Shown here: positions 12,702 to 22,842 of the stretch, in pieces | How positions within the stretch are numbered: the stretch's first letter is position 1 | Layout of the letters: the number at the start of each line of letters is the position of its first letter | Source: Hyaloraphidium curvatum | Lineage: Eukaryota > Monoblepharomycota > Hyaloraphidiomycetes > Hyaloraphidiales > Hyaloraphidiaceae | Assembly (NCBI GenBank): GCA_025558095.1 | Contig: JAIVFI010000036.1 | Span: 248,001 to 312,000, forward strand | Direction of reading: 5' to 3' | DNA length: 64,000 bases | Made by a program: the position numbers and the translations under genes | Notes under the pieces: generated by a model | What the model saw: the letters and a program-made list of their open reading frames with translations, nothing else | Databases searched by the model: none | Told to the model about the DNA's origin: nothing

Positions 12702-12898
12702 TCCTCAGTCCCAATCCGCCGGGCTCGGCGTCACCCCCTCGCACGCCGTGGTCGCCAGCAGCCTCACCAGGTCCGCCTCGTGCCCCCCTCCTCGAACTTC
12801 CCCACGCGCCGCTCGGCCCCGCGCGGCCTGCTACCGGCCTGGCGCACCCACTGCCCGACGAAAGCACAGCCGGCAACCCCTGCTTCGCCCATCGCGGC
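12702..12898 (-). pseudogene. broken copy of the tail of the 3735-4618 gene
   Basis: On the minus strand ATGGGCGAAGCAGGGG aligns with the exon end at 4430-4477, and the FVG-Q ending matches FVG-R. The last exon follows, but about 5 extra bases after GAGGAG shift its frame, so [20 protein letters not shown] can no longer be read in phase. It is part of the inverted duplication and has no upstream exon. Confidence 0.7.
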
Positions 12899-12929
12899 AT
12901 GCCTCAACCTCCTGAGCGCAGTCGGCTCT

Positions 12930-13997
12930 CTAGGCCTTAGCTTCCGCCCGTGCCCTGACCGCCTCCTCGAGCCCTCCCCAGAACGCTTCCGCGTGTGCCG
13001 TTTGAAACAAGCTGGGTCGAAGCAGCACAGAAAAGTGCTTGAGCCTCGGCAATCTGAAGAGGATCGCCCGTATCTCATCCTGGTCCAGCAGATCTGCGTC
13101 CGAAGGCACCATGTCGACTAGGCGGAGGTTCTCAAGCGAAGGAGGCAGCTCGTGCAGCAGCGCAATGAACGCATGTCGCAACTCGATGGTGAGGGAGCGA
13201 AGGCTGCGCATGCCGGTGACAGATTCCAGCCATTCGAAAACACATCGCCCCTGCTGCGAGTCCACAAACACGTGCAGCTCGACCAAGGCAAGGTCGTTGT
13301 CCTTCACGAGGGCTTCCACGAAAGGATACGGCGCCGTGAGCGAGACCATGTGTTCGGCAGCGTACTTTGGCAGGGGCGCATTGGGAAGCCGGTAGCCTCG
13401 CCATCCCGGTCCTGATTCATCTTGGACGCGGAGGGACAAGCCGAGCTCCGGGTGATGCAAGCGAGCGAGGAACTTCAAAACTCCCGTCCACGAGTCGCAG
13501 GCGTCGATTTCAAGGATCAAGTTGGTGACATTTGGTGGCAGAACGATCTCGGCGAGGGCGTCCGCGCAGCCGGCGTTGCAGTCGAGCCCGAGATGGCGGA
13601 GGTTCGAGGCCAGCGCGATGGCCCTGGCTACGGGGTGGGCACCAGGACTTCCAATCTGCAGCAGCAGGATGACCAGGTTGGGCGCGACGATCTCCAGAAG
13701 CCTGTAGCGGAGCCGATTCTTGCTTTCGGCCCCGAAGGGGCAGACGAACCGCCGCACGGCAGCCGCGCACTCGACGCCGTGGCCGTGTCCCGACGTGAGA
13801 AAGTCCAGCTGCGCGGCCTTTGGGTCGCGGATCTCGCTTTACAGCCGGGGGACCGCGAGCGAGCGGAGTCTGCGGCACGCGGCGCCCAGCCGCGAGAGCG
13901 CGCGCAGACCGCCCGCCGCGACAATGTAGTCGGCGATGGCTTCAAAAATCTCCGGCGGCACGTCTTCCAGCGCCGGCGGGGGCTCGGCGGCGGACAT
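12930..13997 (-). pseudogene. F-box/LRR-like gene with an internal stop codon
   Basis: A 356-codon reading starting MSAAEPPPALEDVPPEIFEAI (split here for length: the F-box-like region runs to about residue 50) and ending RARAEAKA. The order of an F-box-like start, a Cys-Arg-Arg motif, then leucine-rich strands matches the intact paralog at 15814-17100 (ACRRLRSL against TCRRVSAL; AVRRFVC against SVRSLSI). At 13839-13841 an in-frame TAA stands where the paralog context expects a sense codon, probably TAC or TAT (Tyr). A 34-nt intron could bypass it, but it would delete conserved residues and be much shorter than normal introns here. F-box proteins serve as substrate adaptors of SCF ubiquitin ligases. 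Confidence 0.65.
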
Positions 13998-14070
13998 GAT
14001 TGATGGTTGGTTGCACGTGCCCCGCGTCCCTTTGTTGACCGCTCCTCGTCACTCACCCCGGTCGTCAGCA

Positions 14071-15702
14071 ATGCCGCCGAAGCGGAGGAAGAGGACGGCA
14101 AAGAGCAACGCCGTGGTTGAGCGACCGGCCGTAGCAGCCGCAGGATCGCTGCCGGGCGACGGGACCGCGGTCGCGTCGCACCGGCTCCCCGCCGAGGTCG
14201 TGTCTCTCATTCTCACGTGGGCCTCCTTCGCGTACGACGCGCTCTGCGCTCATCTTGGCTCGCCAGCTTCGCGTACCCGCCCTGCTTGTTCGTCCCTTCC
14301 GCCGGCGCCCCGTCCGTCCGCCCCTTTGGCTTCTTCGACCATGACGAGGCGGTCTGCAACTGCCGCGCCGACAGGAAGAAGGTGTTTCCGCTGCTCGCGC
14401 TGGACTCGGCCTGGTTCGCTGCCGCCGCATCGCGCATCTACTCGCATCTGGACCCCGCGAGCTGGACCTCGGACCGCTCCCTGTTGCCGACACTGCAGTC
14501 GGACGCCGCCCTGCGCTACCTGCCCCTCGTTCGGCGGATCTCCCTCAGGCTCGGACCGAATCACATCGTTAACGAAGCGCAGCTCGCCCCCCTCCTGTCG
14601 CTCATCCCGCGGCTTCCCAACCTGACTCACTTTGACAACACCACATCCGTCGTCGTGCCGGTCTTCGACGCTCTTGAAGCTCCGCTCTTCAACGCCGTCC
14701 GCCCGTGCCCCATCCGCTGCGCCACGCTGCAGTTCCACCAGAACTATTACCCCGCCGCGGAAACCGCCCTGCGCACGTGGAGGGACCTCGACGACCTGAG
14801 CATCGATCTCCACGGACCTTCGTGGATGGATCAGAACAAAGCGCTTTTTGATCTCCCGGCCGCATTGGTGGATTACGCATGGATTTCCAGGCTGAATTGC
14901 CTCCGATTGGACAGTGGCGTCCGGCTTCTGGACTCTGCCGCTCTGCCCAAGCTCGCGCCCTTGCTCACCAATCTGGCCAGCTTGGAAGTCCACGGCAAGT
15001 ACGACATGATGCACGGACGGCCTCGCTGCCTCGCCGGGCCCGTCCGGTCAACAGACGATGCCGCGCTCCGGACCCTGGCCTCGTCGCCCCACCTCCAACA
15101 GCTCGTCCTGTACGGATTCCCCGAGAGTGCGCTGGACGGGATCGTATCGAGAAAGATGAGGAAGCTCGAGCTGCACGCGATCAGGCTGAAGGATGCGGCG
15201 GTCATGTCGCGGTTCGCCGGCATCCTCCATGGATGTTCGGACCTCATGGAGTTCGACCTTTCCGAGTGCGATCTCCAGCCCGTGGGTCCTTTCTTCTCCT
15301 TCGCTGTCTTCGAAGTTGACCGTTGTCCATCGCCAGGAGTCGGAGTTCTGGCTGATGTTTCCCCTTGCCGTCACCCACTTCGGCATGCCTGCCGCGCTCG
15401 GCGAGCCGGTCGGCTTCGAAATGCTCTACGAGCTCCCGAACCTCGGCTCCTTGCGGGTCGGCGGACCGCCTGGCACAGTGCTCTCCGTGGCCTTCCTGAG
15501 ATTCCTTGAATCATCCAATATCGCCGTACTGGACCTGAACCTGTGCCTCAAGGATGGGGCTTTCCCGGACGACTTGCTGCAGACGCTGAAGAAGATGCCG
15601 AAGCTGGAGAAGGTGGTCCTTGCTAGGCACAGGAAGACCAGGAACGATTGGAAGCACAAGGTGAAGGGCGTGGAGGTCAAGATCGTGACCCACTATCGTT
15701 GA
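14071..15702 (+). CDS. F-box/LRR-like protein (508 aa)
   Basis: Exons 14071-14216, 14267-15281 and 15337-15702; introns of 50 and 55 nt with GTGGGC/GTGGGT donors and consistent phases. The basic N-terminus MPPKRRKRTAK could be a nuclear signal. It is followed by an F-box-like helix pair (HRLPAEVVSLILTFAYPP), then about 15 leucine-rich strands of irregular length (for example LTHFDNTTSVV, LNCLRLDSGV, MRKLELHAIRL, IAVLDLNLCL). Such proteins usually recruit substrates to SCF ligases through the LRR face; no substrate can be inferred. It is divergent from the broken F-box gene at 12930-13997 and convergent with the one at 15814-17100, forming a local cluster of related genes. Confidence 0.65.
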
Positions 15703-15813
15703 GCTTCAGAGAATGCAATGCATTCATTCAGACTTGTAGAAAGCACTCGGTTTCAGGTAGCCTTTCCCTATACAGCCGGCACCGAAGAAAGCAGCTAATC
15801 ATGGTAACGTCCA

Positions 15814-17100
15814 CTACAGGTCTTCGTCATCCGCATCCGATGGCGGGTTGTAAACGAAAGGTCCATCGAGGTCATCGGCCGCCGACAAGGCGCCCGTGTT
15901 GACCTCTTCCGCGATATTGAACCATGCATGCTGCTCTTCGACTGGGATCCCGCGCGAGTTCTTGTACTCTCGAAACGTGCACGTGAACGACTTGAGCTTC
16001 GGAAGCGCCCGCAAAGCTCGACGGATGTCCGTGAACATGCCGGGGGGGGTGTTGCTGAAGAAGATCTCCTCCAGGTGCAGCTTTTCCACTGAAGGGGGAA
16101 TGTAGCGGAGGAACAATTCACTAGCCAACCGGACGATGGTAAGAGTCCGCAAGGAATTCAAGCTCCTGAAAGCGGTCCACCAGCTGTCGTAGTACGAAAA
16201 GTCCAAGCAGTCAATGAGCGTCAAGTGCCTGATCGAAAGGCCAGGCAGAGCAACAAAGGCCCCAAACGCAGTAGGAGGCACTTCCAAAGACGAGAAGAGC
16301 CCTGCCACACTCAAGGTCCCCGAAAGAGAATCCTGCGGCACGCGGTAGTCGTCCGGATCCAGCGAGAACACCTCGACCCGCAGCGCCCAGCTTTCAAGGT
16401 TCCTGGGGAACCGAGCGATAAAGCTCCAGAGCGCGGGCCATGAGCGTCGTATGCTACGGAAATCCAGTTCTACGCTCCGAACGCTGGCCGGCAGCTCGAT
16501 AGACGCGAGCTTATCCGCGATCCCATACTCAACGAGAAGCCTCAAACGTCGCAGGTTTGGAGACCGTGCGACGAGCTTCCAGAAGGCAGTCCAAGCGTCG
16601 CTACCGGCCCTGTAGTCAATCTCCACGGTAGGGATACTGGCCGGGATGTCGAGCTTGTCGAGCCAGCTGCATCCGTTCGCGCCAATGACCAGCCTGAAGC
16701 GGCGCAGGTTCTCCGCGCGAACGAGGGCCCGCCCAATATGAGACCCAGTGTAAGTGGTCAAGGGCATGTCGAGCTCGACGAGGTTGGGCGCGGTGAGCTT
16801 GAGGAGCGAGAAACGAAGCCGTTTGAGGTCCTTGGGGCCAGGCCGCGAGATCGACAGGCTTCGCACCGACGCCGCGCACTCGGCGCCGGCTTTCCTCAAA
16901 AGAAACTTTGTCTGCGCGCTGCCTGGGTCCTGGACGGCCCGGTGGAGCAGGCGTAGCATAAGTGCACTGACACGGCGGCAGGTCCTCCCGAGGCGCGACA
17001 GGCCCCGCAGCCCTCCCGAGGACGCGACATAGTCGGCAACGGCTGTAATGAGCTCAACCGGGAGGTCCAAGAGCGTCAGCGCGGCCTCAACGGCGGCCAT
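15814..17100 (-). CDS. F-box/LRR-like protein (428 aa), single exon
   Basis: Intronless reading frame starting MAAVEAALTLLDLPVELITA and ending SDADDEDL. Residues about 8-50 fit an F-box-like domain (LPVELITAVADYV, GLSRLGRTCRRVSAL). The rest consists of irregular leucine-rich strands (LTAPNLVELDMPL, LRRFRLVIGA, SVRSVELDFRS, SIRHLTLIDCLDF, VEKLHLEEIFF). It is the closest intact relative of the nonsense-bearing gene at 12930-13997. Probable SCF adaptor; function otherwise unknown. Confidence 0.65.
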   Translation of the reverse strand: MAAVEAALTLLDLPVELITAVADYVASSGGLRGLSRLGRTCRRVSALMLRLLHRAVQDPGSAQTKFLLRKAGAECAASVRSLSISRPGPKDLKRLRFSLLKLTAPNLVELDMPLTTYTGSHIGRALVRAENLRRFRLVIGANGCSWLDKLDIPASIPTVEIDYRAGSDAWTAFWKLVARSPNLRRLRLLVEYGIADKLASIELPASVRSVELDFRSIRRSWPALWSFIARFPRNLESWALRVEVFSLDPDDYRVPQDSLSGTLSVAGLFSSLEVPPTAFGAFVALPGLSIRHLTLIDCLDFSYYDSWWTAFRSLNSLRTLTIVRLASELFLRYIPPSVEKLHLEEIFFSNTPPGMFTDIRRALRALPKLKSFTCTFREYKNSRGIPVEEQHAWFNIAEEVNTGALSAADDLDGPFVYNPPSDADDEDL

Positions 17101-17265
17101 GATGTGGGCGCTTGGAGCCGCTCGTCCGAAACCGCTGAGCTGTCACAGCTCGATCGATCAAAGCGACGCTTGGAAGAACACTTGCAACCAATCGACGTAA
17201 TGAAAACACCGAAATGAGATGAACGAGGTTGCCAGCGACTGTTTCAGGCATGCAGTTTGTCGCCA

Positions 17266-18449
17266 CTACAGTTTTCCTCTGTGCATATCCTCGGCCAGAA
17301 GGTTCACCTGTTCCTCGATCCCCTTGCGAAAAGGTCCTAGCCCCGTATGCCTCGGCTTCCAGCCCATTTTTGGGCCTCGGACTGCTTTGCAGCGAGCTGT
17401 GGAGGCGTGGGCTGAGTGACTACGTCGACCCAGGGAGAACGTAAAGCGACCCACCGTTCGAGCCCCAAACCGTCGCCCCGCCGACGTTGCGCAGGTTCTT
17501 CTTCACTTCGTCCGGCGTGAACTCTCCGCACGCAACGTCCTTGCCGGTCCTCGTCTTGACCGCATCCGCCACCGCCTTCGCCACGTCCGCGAACGATGCC
17601 TCGCCCGTCTCGCCAAAGTAATAGCCTCCCCACGCCGGCCCTTCCGGGCGGGCGACCAGCAAGACGTAAAGGTCCGCGAGATCCGACACGTGCACGACTC
17701 CCCAGGCGGGTCGCCCGGTCCCGACGAAGCCGGCCTTGCCGGAGCGGAGGGCCGAGAGAACCAAAGGCGCAGTGAAGAAGTTCTCCACCTTGAACTTGCC
17801 ACGCGAGGTGCCGTCTGAAGGTATGAAGCGTCAGCTGCCAGTTTTCCACCCTGAATTGATGCCAGCAGGCTCAACCCACAGACGATCGACGGGATTACGA
17901 TCCGAGTCCGGACCTTGCCCTTCTCGCCGGCCTTCTTGACCTCGATGTCCACGTTACGGTGAAGCGCAGAGTCGGGCAGGGCGTCGATGCCGGCAGGATC
18001 GTCGTCTGAATAGACCTTGTCCGAGAGGGAAGCCCCGCGTGCTCGGTCGATGAGAACCCCGGTTCCCGATGTCTGGAAGGCATGCCGGTTTCATTGCGAG
18101 AAAGTTCCAAGGGGGAAATATCACCCACGTGAATGTAGAGGGGAGGAACTTGGGTGCGTGCGGAGCGCGCCTCGGCGCCGGCGAGCAACGCTCGACACGA
18201 GGGCAGATGGTCGGACGCGTCCGCGGTGTGGACGACCACGTCGGCGGCCTCGGCTTCGCGCTGGAGAAGCGCAGCATCGTCCAGGTCCCCCACGACCGCC
18301 CGCAAGCCCATGCGCTCAAAGGCCGCCGCGCGGTCCTTCCCGCGGACGAGCACGGAGATGTCGAACTTTGGCGCGTCGGCGTCCAGTAGGCGCGCGAGAA
18401 CCGCGCCGCCAATGTAGCCCGTCGCGCCAGTGAGGAAAAGCGACGGCAT
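17266..18449 (-). CDS. NAD(P)-dependent epimerase/NmrA-like extended SDR (334 aa)
   Basis: Exons 18129-18449, 17880-18072, 17455-17814 and 17266-17396 join in one frame. The N-terminus SLFLTGATGYIGGAVLARL is the Rossmann TGxxGxxG motif. After splicing the protein reads YIHTSGTGVLIDRA, then PSIVYGTSRGKF (splice-dependent YG), GVVHVSDLADLYVLL and GWKPRHTGL, in the order of fungal NAD-dependent epimerase/dehydratase or NmrA-like proteins. The canonical Tyr-x3-Lys is not obvious. It probably binds NAD(P)H in the cytosol; the substrate is unknown. All three introns use GTGGGT donors. Confidence 0.8.
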
Positions 18450-18758
18450 TTTCCCGAGTCGGAGAAAGTGCGCAGGAGGCGGGGAGACGGGAGACAACAG
18501 CGAACCTGGCCACCACTCTCCACCGTCGCGAACGGTCACCCATACACATCGGCTACTGCCGTCCTTCAGACGTTGGTCAGTCTACATTGAAGGTGGATAC
18601 CTAGAGGATGGTTGCACGAGCCTTTCGCCATCGATTCCCCTCCATTCCACTTGCCAAGTCGGGTAGAGCACAGCCACGCTTGCTGACCCGCATCCCCCTC
18701 CACCGCATCGCGGCCACCGCGGCGTTCGGCGGGCCAGATCCCGCTCATAGGTGCCGCC

Positions 18759-19596
18759 ATGCTGCCGATTACCCTCCTGGCGGCCCTGCCGCTGCTCCTC
18801 CTTGCCGCGCCGGCCGGCGCGCAGGCTCCCCAAACCCCCGCCTGCTACCAGGCTCCTTCGAGCAATGTGACCCTCACATCGTACTGGATCCCCATCGAGG
18901 GGTCGGTGGACGACAATGGGCCGCTGGACGGTCCGCGCACGGTGGTCCTGAACGAGTGCGTGACCAACCGGACGATCGAACTCGTCGCCAACGAGACCTA
19001 CCGCAAGTGCCACCTGGAGGGCACCTGCCGGCTCCAGAGCGGCGAGCTGGTCAACTTGGGACCCAGTCCCGACCCGAAGAACAACCCCTGCTTCGTCGTG
19101 CTCGGGCCCAACGAGCCCTACGGGCACGGATCAAAGTCAAATCCTCTTGTTCCTTGGATCTCGGTCGCGACGAACGATCTGCCTTTCGGGACCGTCCTGT
19201 ACGTCCCGCGTCTGAACGGGACGGTGGTACCCGGGTCCGGGGGAAAACGGCACAACGGGTGCCTCCGCGTGGATGACGTTGGCTGGTCGTTTGACGGCTG
19301 CCACGTTGACATCTTTGTTTTGAGGTGAGGCTCACCGATAATTGCAGGTCCTCCCGGCTCGTTCCTGACGTGAACACCTACTCAGCTTCGCAAACTACGT
19401 CAACGTGACGTCGAAGCTCCAGCAAAAGCAGGCCATCCGGGTCTCTAACGCCACGGCGTGCCCGCTCCAGGACTACGTCGGATTCACCGGCGATTGGTTC
19501 TACAACGCCAAGCTGTCCGGATCGGATCGGAGACGGACGGGGATGCCGGCGATATTGGCTCTGCTGCCGGCCCTGCTCGCAGCCTTCGCACTGTAG
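18759..19596 (+). CDS. secreted, GPI-anchored 3D-domain protein (258 aa)
   Basis: Exons 18759-19324 and 19386-19596. It has a strong signal peptide (MLPITLLAALPLLLLAAPAGA). The core resembles the 3D (Asp-Asp-Asp) double-psi beta-barrel: TLTSYWIPIEGS, LPFGTVLYVP, then CLRVDDVGWSFDGCHVDIFV, where the three Asp residues sit at expected positions. The same fold occurs in bacterial lytic transglycosylases such as MltA and in expansin-like proteins. The C-terminus is a hydrophobic tail (MPAILALLPALLAAFAL) after a small-residue SGSD stretch, as in GPI-anchor signals. Several N-x-S/T sites are present. The likely location is the outer cell surface, possibly acting on wall polysaccharide; activity is unproven. 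Confidence 0.8.
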
Positions 19597-19629
19597 AGTG
19601 CCCCGCAATCCATTCCGTGCACAAAGACA

Positions 19630-22600
19630 TCAGTCCCAACCCTCGCCCAACCCCTTCCTCGGCCGTACCACCGGCGCCTCGTCCTCGCTCTCCCCCTCCT
19701 CCATGCTCCTGAGCCTGACCGCGGGGGCGGCGCCCCACACCTCCCTCTTGGAGCTCCCCTTGCGGTCGTCGAACGTGACGGGCACCTTGCCCACCATCTG
19801 ATAGTCCCCCGACAGCACGTCGAACGAATCGCCCAGCAGGTCCCGCATCGCCGCCTCGTACGACTGCTCCGCCTTGCTCGGCCGCGGCGGGCTCTCCCCC
19901 CCTCCGCCCTCCTCGTCGCTCTCCGCCTCGACGTAGACGACCCTCCCCTCCCTCTCCTCCCGCTCCTTGCGCTTCCCGCCCCCGCCCTCGGCCTCCACCA
20001 CCTCCCTGATCCACTCGGCGTCCACGCCCCCGCCGTCCGCCGCCGCGTCCGCCTCCCCCGCCTCAATCGCCTTGTACCGCTCCTCCACGAAGCGCCGGTG
20101 CTCCTGCACCGTCTTGCGGATCCGCAGCACGGCCCCTAGGATCGTGCTCGGCGGGCCCGGGGAGGGCTCCCTGTCGCGGCCGCGGCGGCGGGGCGGGGGT
20201 GGGGGGGACTCGCCGTCGGATCCGTACCGCGTGTGTCGGCCGCGGGGGCGGGCGCGGTCCCGCGCCGCGCGGTGCTGCGCGGCGTAGCGGGATTGGATGA
20301 TCAGGCGGAGGAGGTCGTGCGCGTTGCCGAACTCGCGGCGGACAGAGGCGTACTGGAAAGAGCCGCGGGTGACGTCGTTGGCTGGAATCGGAGGCCGCCG
20401 TCAGCGCCCATCGTTGCGATGCACGAAGGCAATTCAACCCACAGGCATCCAGGGGATCGGCGACGCTGATCCCCCCGCCACGACCTCCTCGACGCTGGTA
20501 GTAGTACCCCTGCCCGTCGGCGTCGAGCCCGATCCCCACGGTTGAGTGGGACAGGTTCTTGCCGTACAGCTCCAGAAAGTCCATGAACAGGGTACCCAGG
20601 CTCGCCGACGGGTCGACGATGCCGGCCTGGAGGAGCGGGTGGAGCTGTCGGGCAAGCGATAAGGTCCAACGGTCATGGTACCGATCGAGACGCCGACACC
20701 CACCGCGAGAAAATTGGCAATCATGATGACGAGCCCGTAGCTCCCCAACCCGCCCGAAAACACCTCGTTCAGGTCCCTCTGCAGCAGGAACTGCTTCATG
20801 ATGGCCATCAACCCCCTCAGCGCGGCGCCGTTGGGCCCCGCCAGCATCCCCTTGACCGCGGCCGCCGAATCCACCCCCGACCCCATGTTGAACGAGATGT
20901 CGGCCCGGAAGAGGGTCAGCGCGTCGACGCACTTGATGATGGGCACCCTCGCCGACGCGATCACCTCGACCTCCCTGCACACCCCTTGGCGGAGCGCGCG
21001 GGCGAGCTGGTCCAAACACGCCGGCGGGCGCGCCGAGGGCTCGAAGACGACGAGGTCCACGTCGGACGAGGGGAGGTACATCCGCGTCTCGAAGGAGCCG
21101 AAGACGGCGACCTCCGCGTTGGGCCAGACGGAGCGGACGGCGCGCGCGACGCGCTCCACGACCGTGCCGCGCATCGCGTGCTCCCACGGGCGGGGGGAGA
21201 TGTAGTCGACAAAGGCGGAGCATTCCGCGTTGAAAAAGTCCATGGGGTGCGCATCGGGGGGGACGGGGAGGCCGCCTTCGGGGATCCAGGGGGGGATCGG
21301 GAGGGCCATGAGCGGGGAGACGGCGACGCCGGCGACGCCGTGGGGGAGGGGGCGCGAGCCGGCGGCGGTGGGAGGCGGGCGATACCGCTCCTTGCGGGGT
21401 TTGGGCGACTCCTCGCGGTCCGAGGCCGCGCCGAGGGGGATGAAGTCCTCGTCGGCGCCGGGGGAGGTGTGACGGGGGCGCTTGCGGGAGCGCAGGTTGG
21501 AGAGGTCCGTGTACGCGTCCCGTTCGGGGTCCTCGGGGAGATCGGAGACGTCGACGAGGTAGTCGGACGCGGCGCGGCTGCCGTCATCGGCCGTCCTTTC
21601 GGCTTCGTCGTCGTCCGAAAAGCTCATGTCCACGTCCTCAGCGGCATCGCCTGCCTGCGGCATCTCGGCGGCCGCGGCACCCCTCGATTCCCCATTCGTT
21701 GGCCGGCCCGACCCCGGGGCAGTAAAGAGTGGCTTCGAGGGATCCGGTTTCGGCAGCGCGGGCGGCTCGCCCAGCGACAGCGGCAAGTTCTCGTCTGGAG
21801 CGTGCGGCGGCGGTGCCGCGCTCTTTGACGACGGGAAGGTGAATGCAAAGCCGCCCTTTGCCTTGCGCACCACCGTGGGTCCGTTTGCCGAAGCAGGCCG
21901 CGCCTTGGGCGTCGCGACCTTTGGTGCCGGCGAAGGGGGACCGTCCTCGGGCGTCCCCTCCCCCGGCGTCGCCGCCCCGTCCTCGGCGGCCCCTTCCCCG
22001 CCGCCCTTTGCCTTTCTTCTCCGCTTCTTCTTGCGCCCGCTGGCCGACGACGCGAGGGAAGCCGGCGAGTCCGTCCTTTCGGGCGACGGCGTCGACGAGG
22101 GCACCACGAACACCCGCCCCTGGGCCGGCAGCGGCGGCGGCACCGATGCGCCGGGCAGCGGCACCACGCGCACGGCGTTGGGCGACGCCACGATTGTCGG
22201 CGGGTCCCGCCCGTCCTCCGAGTCGGACGACACCCTCAGCGGGACAAAGTCGCCCGGCGACGGGCCGGGCCGCGACGCCGCGGGCGCCTTTGCGGGCTCC
22301 TCCGCCTTGTTGTCCTCCTCGTCGTCGTCGACGAGGATCGCGGCGACGGTGCGCTGCGCGGCCCTCCCGCCGCGGCCCATCCTGAACGCCACGCGGTCGC
22401 CCGCCACGGCGCCGCGCGGGAACGTCGGGTACTCGTCGAGCGCCGCCGCGCCGCCCGCGTGCGCCGCCGACCCGCGCAGCGCGCCCAGCGACGACACGCG
22501 CGAGTCCTCCTCGTCCGACGAGATGGAGACGTGCGACGCCGGCGTGCTCCGGCCCGAGCCCCGCGCTCGCTTCCGCGGCAGCCCGATGAGTGCGCCCTCG

Positions 22601-22653
22601 GCGCCGAGCGTCCGCAGCAGGCCCGGCGAGGACCGGCCGGCCGGGGAGCCCAT
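19630..22653 (-). CDS. Trf4/5 (Cid14/PAPD5)-type noncanonical poly(A) polymerase (967 aa)
   Basis: Exons 20704-22653, 20443-20644 and 19630-20381. The first 460 or so residues are low-complexity and acidic or Ser/Pro-rich. The catalytic nucleotidyltransferase begins near residue 470 (VPPDAHPMDFFNAE) with the G519-S520 motif and metal-binding Asp531/Asp533 in DVDLVVF, and a third Asp near 585. The PAP-associated region follows: GLMAIMKQFLLQRDLNEVF, GSYGLVIMIANFLALHPLL (joined by splicing), LFMDFLELYG and SNDVTRGSF. This order fits the TRAMP-complex polymerases that oligoadenylate nuclear RNAs for exosome decay. The acidic/basic C-terminal tail is about 200 residues. An in-frame ATG at 22770 exists upstream, but 22653 gives the more likely start. 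Confidence 0.92.
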
Positions 22654-22842
22654 CGCGGGTGGGCGAAAAGACGTGTTCAATGCGGCAAAGCAGCTGATCT
22701 CCTTCTCCCCTCCGCTCCCTTGCCCGGCTCTCGACGAGAAGCGACCGATCTGCCAAAGAAAAGAATGCATCTAATTCGCTCTTGCCGCACCCGCACGCTC
22801 CGGTTGCCCTCCTCTCCCTGGAACCTCCCCCCGCCGCGGTGC

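Larger units (their letters stand above)
11549..12781. repeat. right arm of the interrupted inverted duplication
   Basis: Reverse-complement counterpart of 4541-5362. This copy contains the complete tRNA-Thr(CGT) gene, an extra segment of about 400 bp with further tRNA-like fragments, the GTTCC array and a broken copy of the unknown gene's tail. Because its tRNA is whole, this is more likely the parental copy for the tRNA block, while the intact gene tail lies in the left arm. Confidence 0.8.

Noticed and set aside
22654-22770. Upstream in-frame ATG adding 39 residues to the Trf4-like protein
   Set aside because: Possible, but the segment looks like leader sequence; no family support for it.
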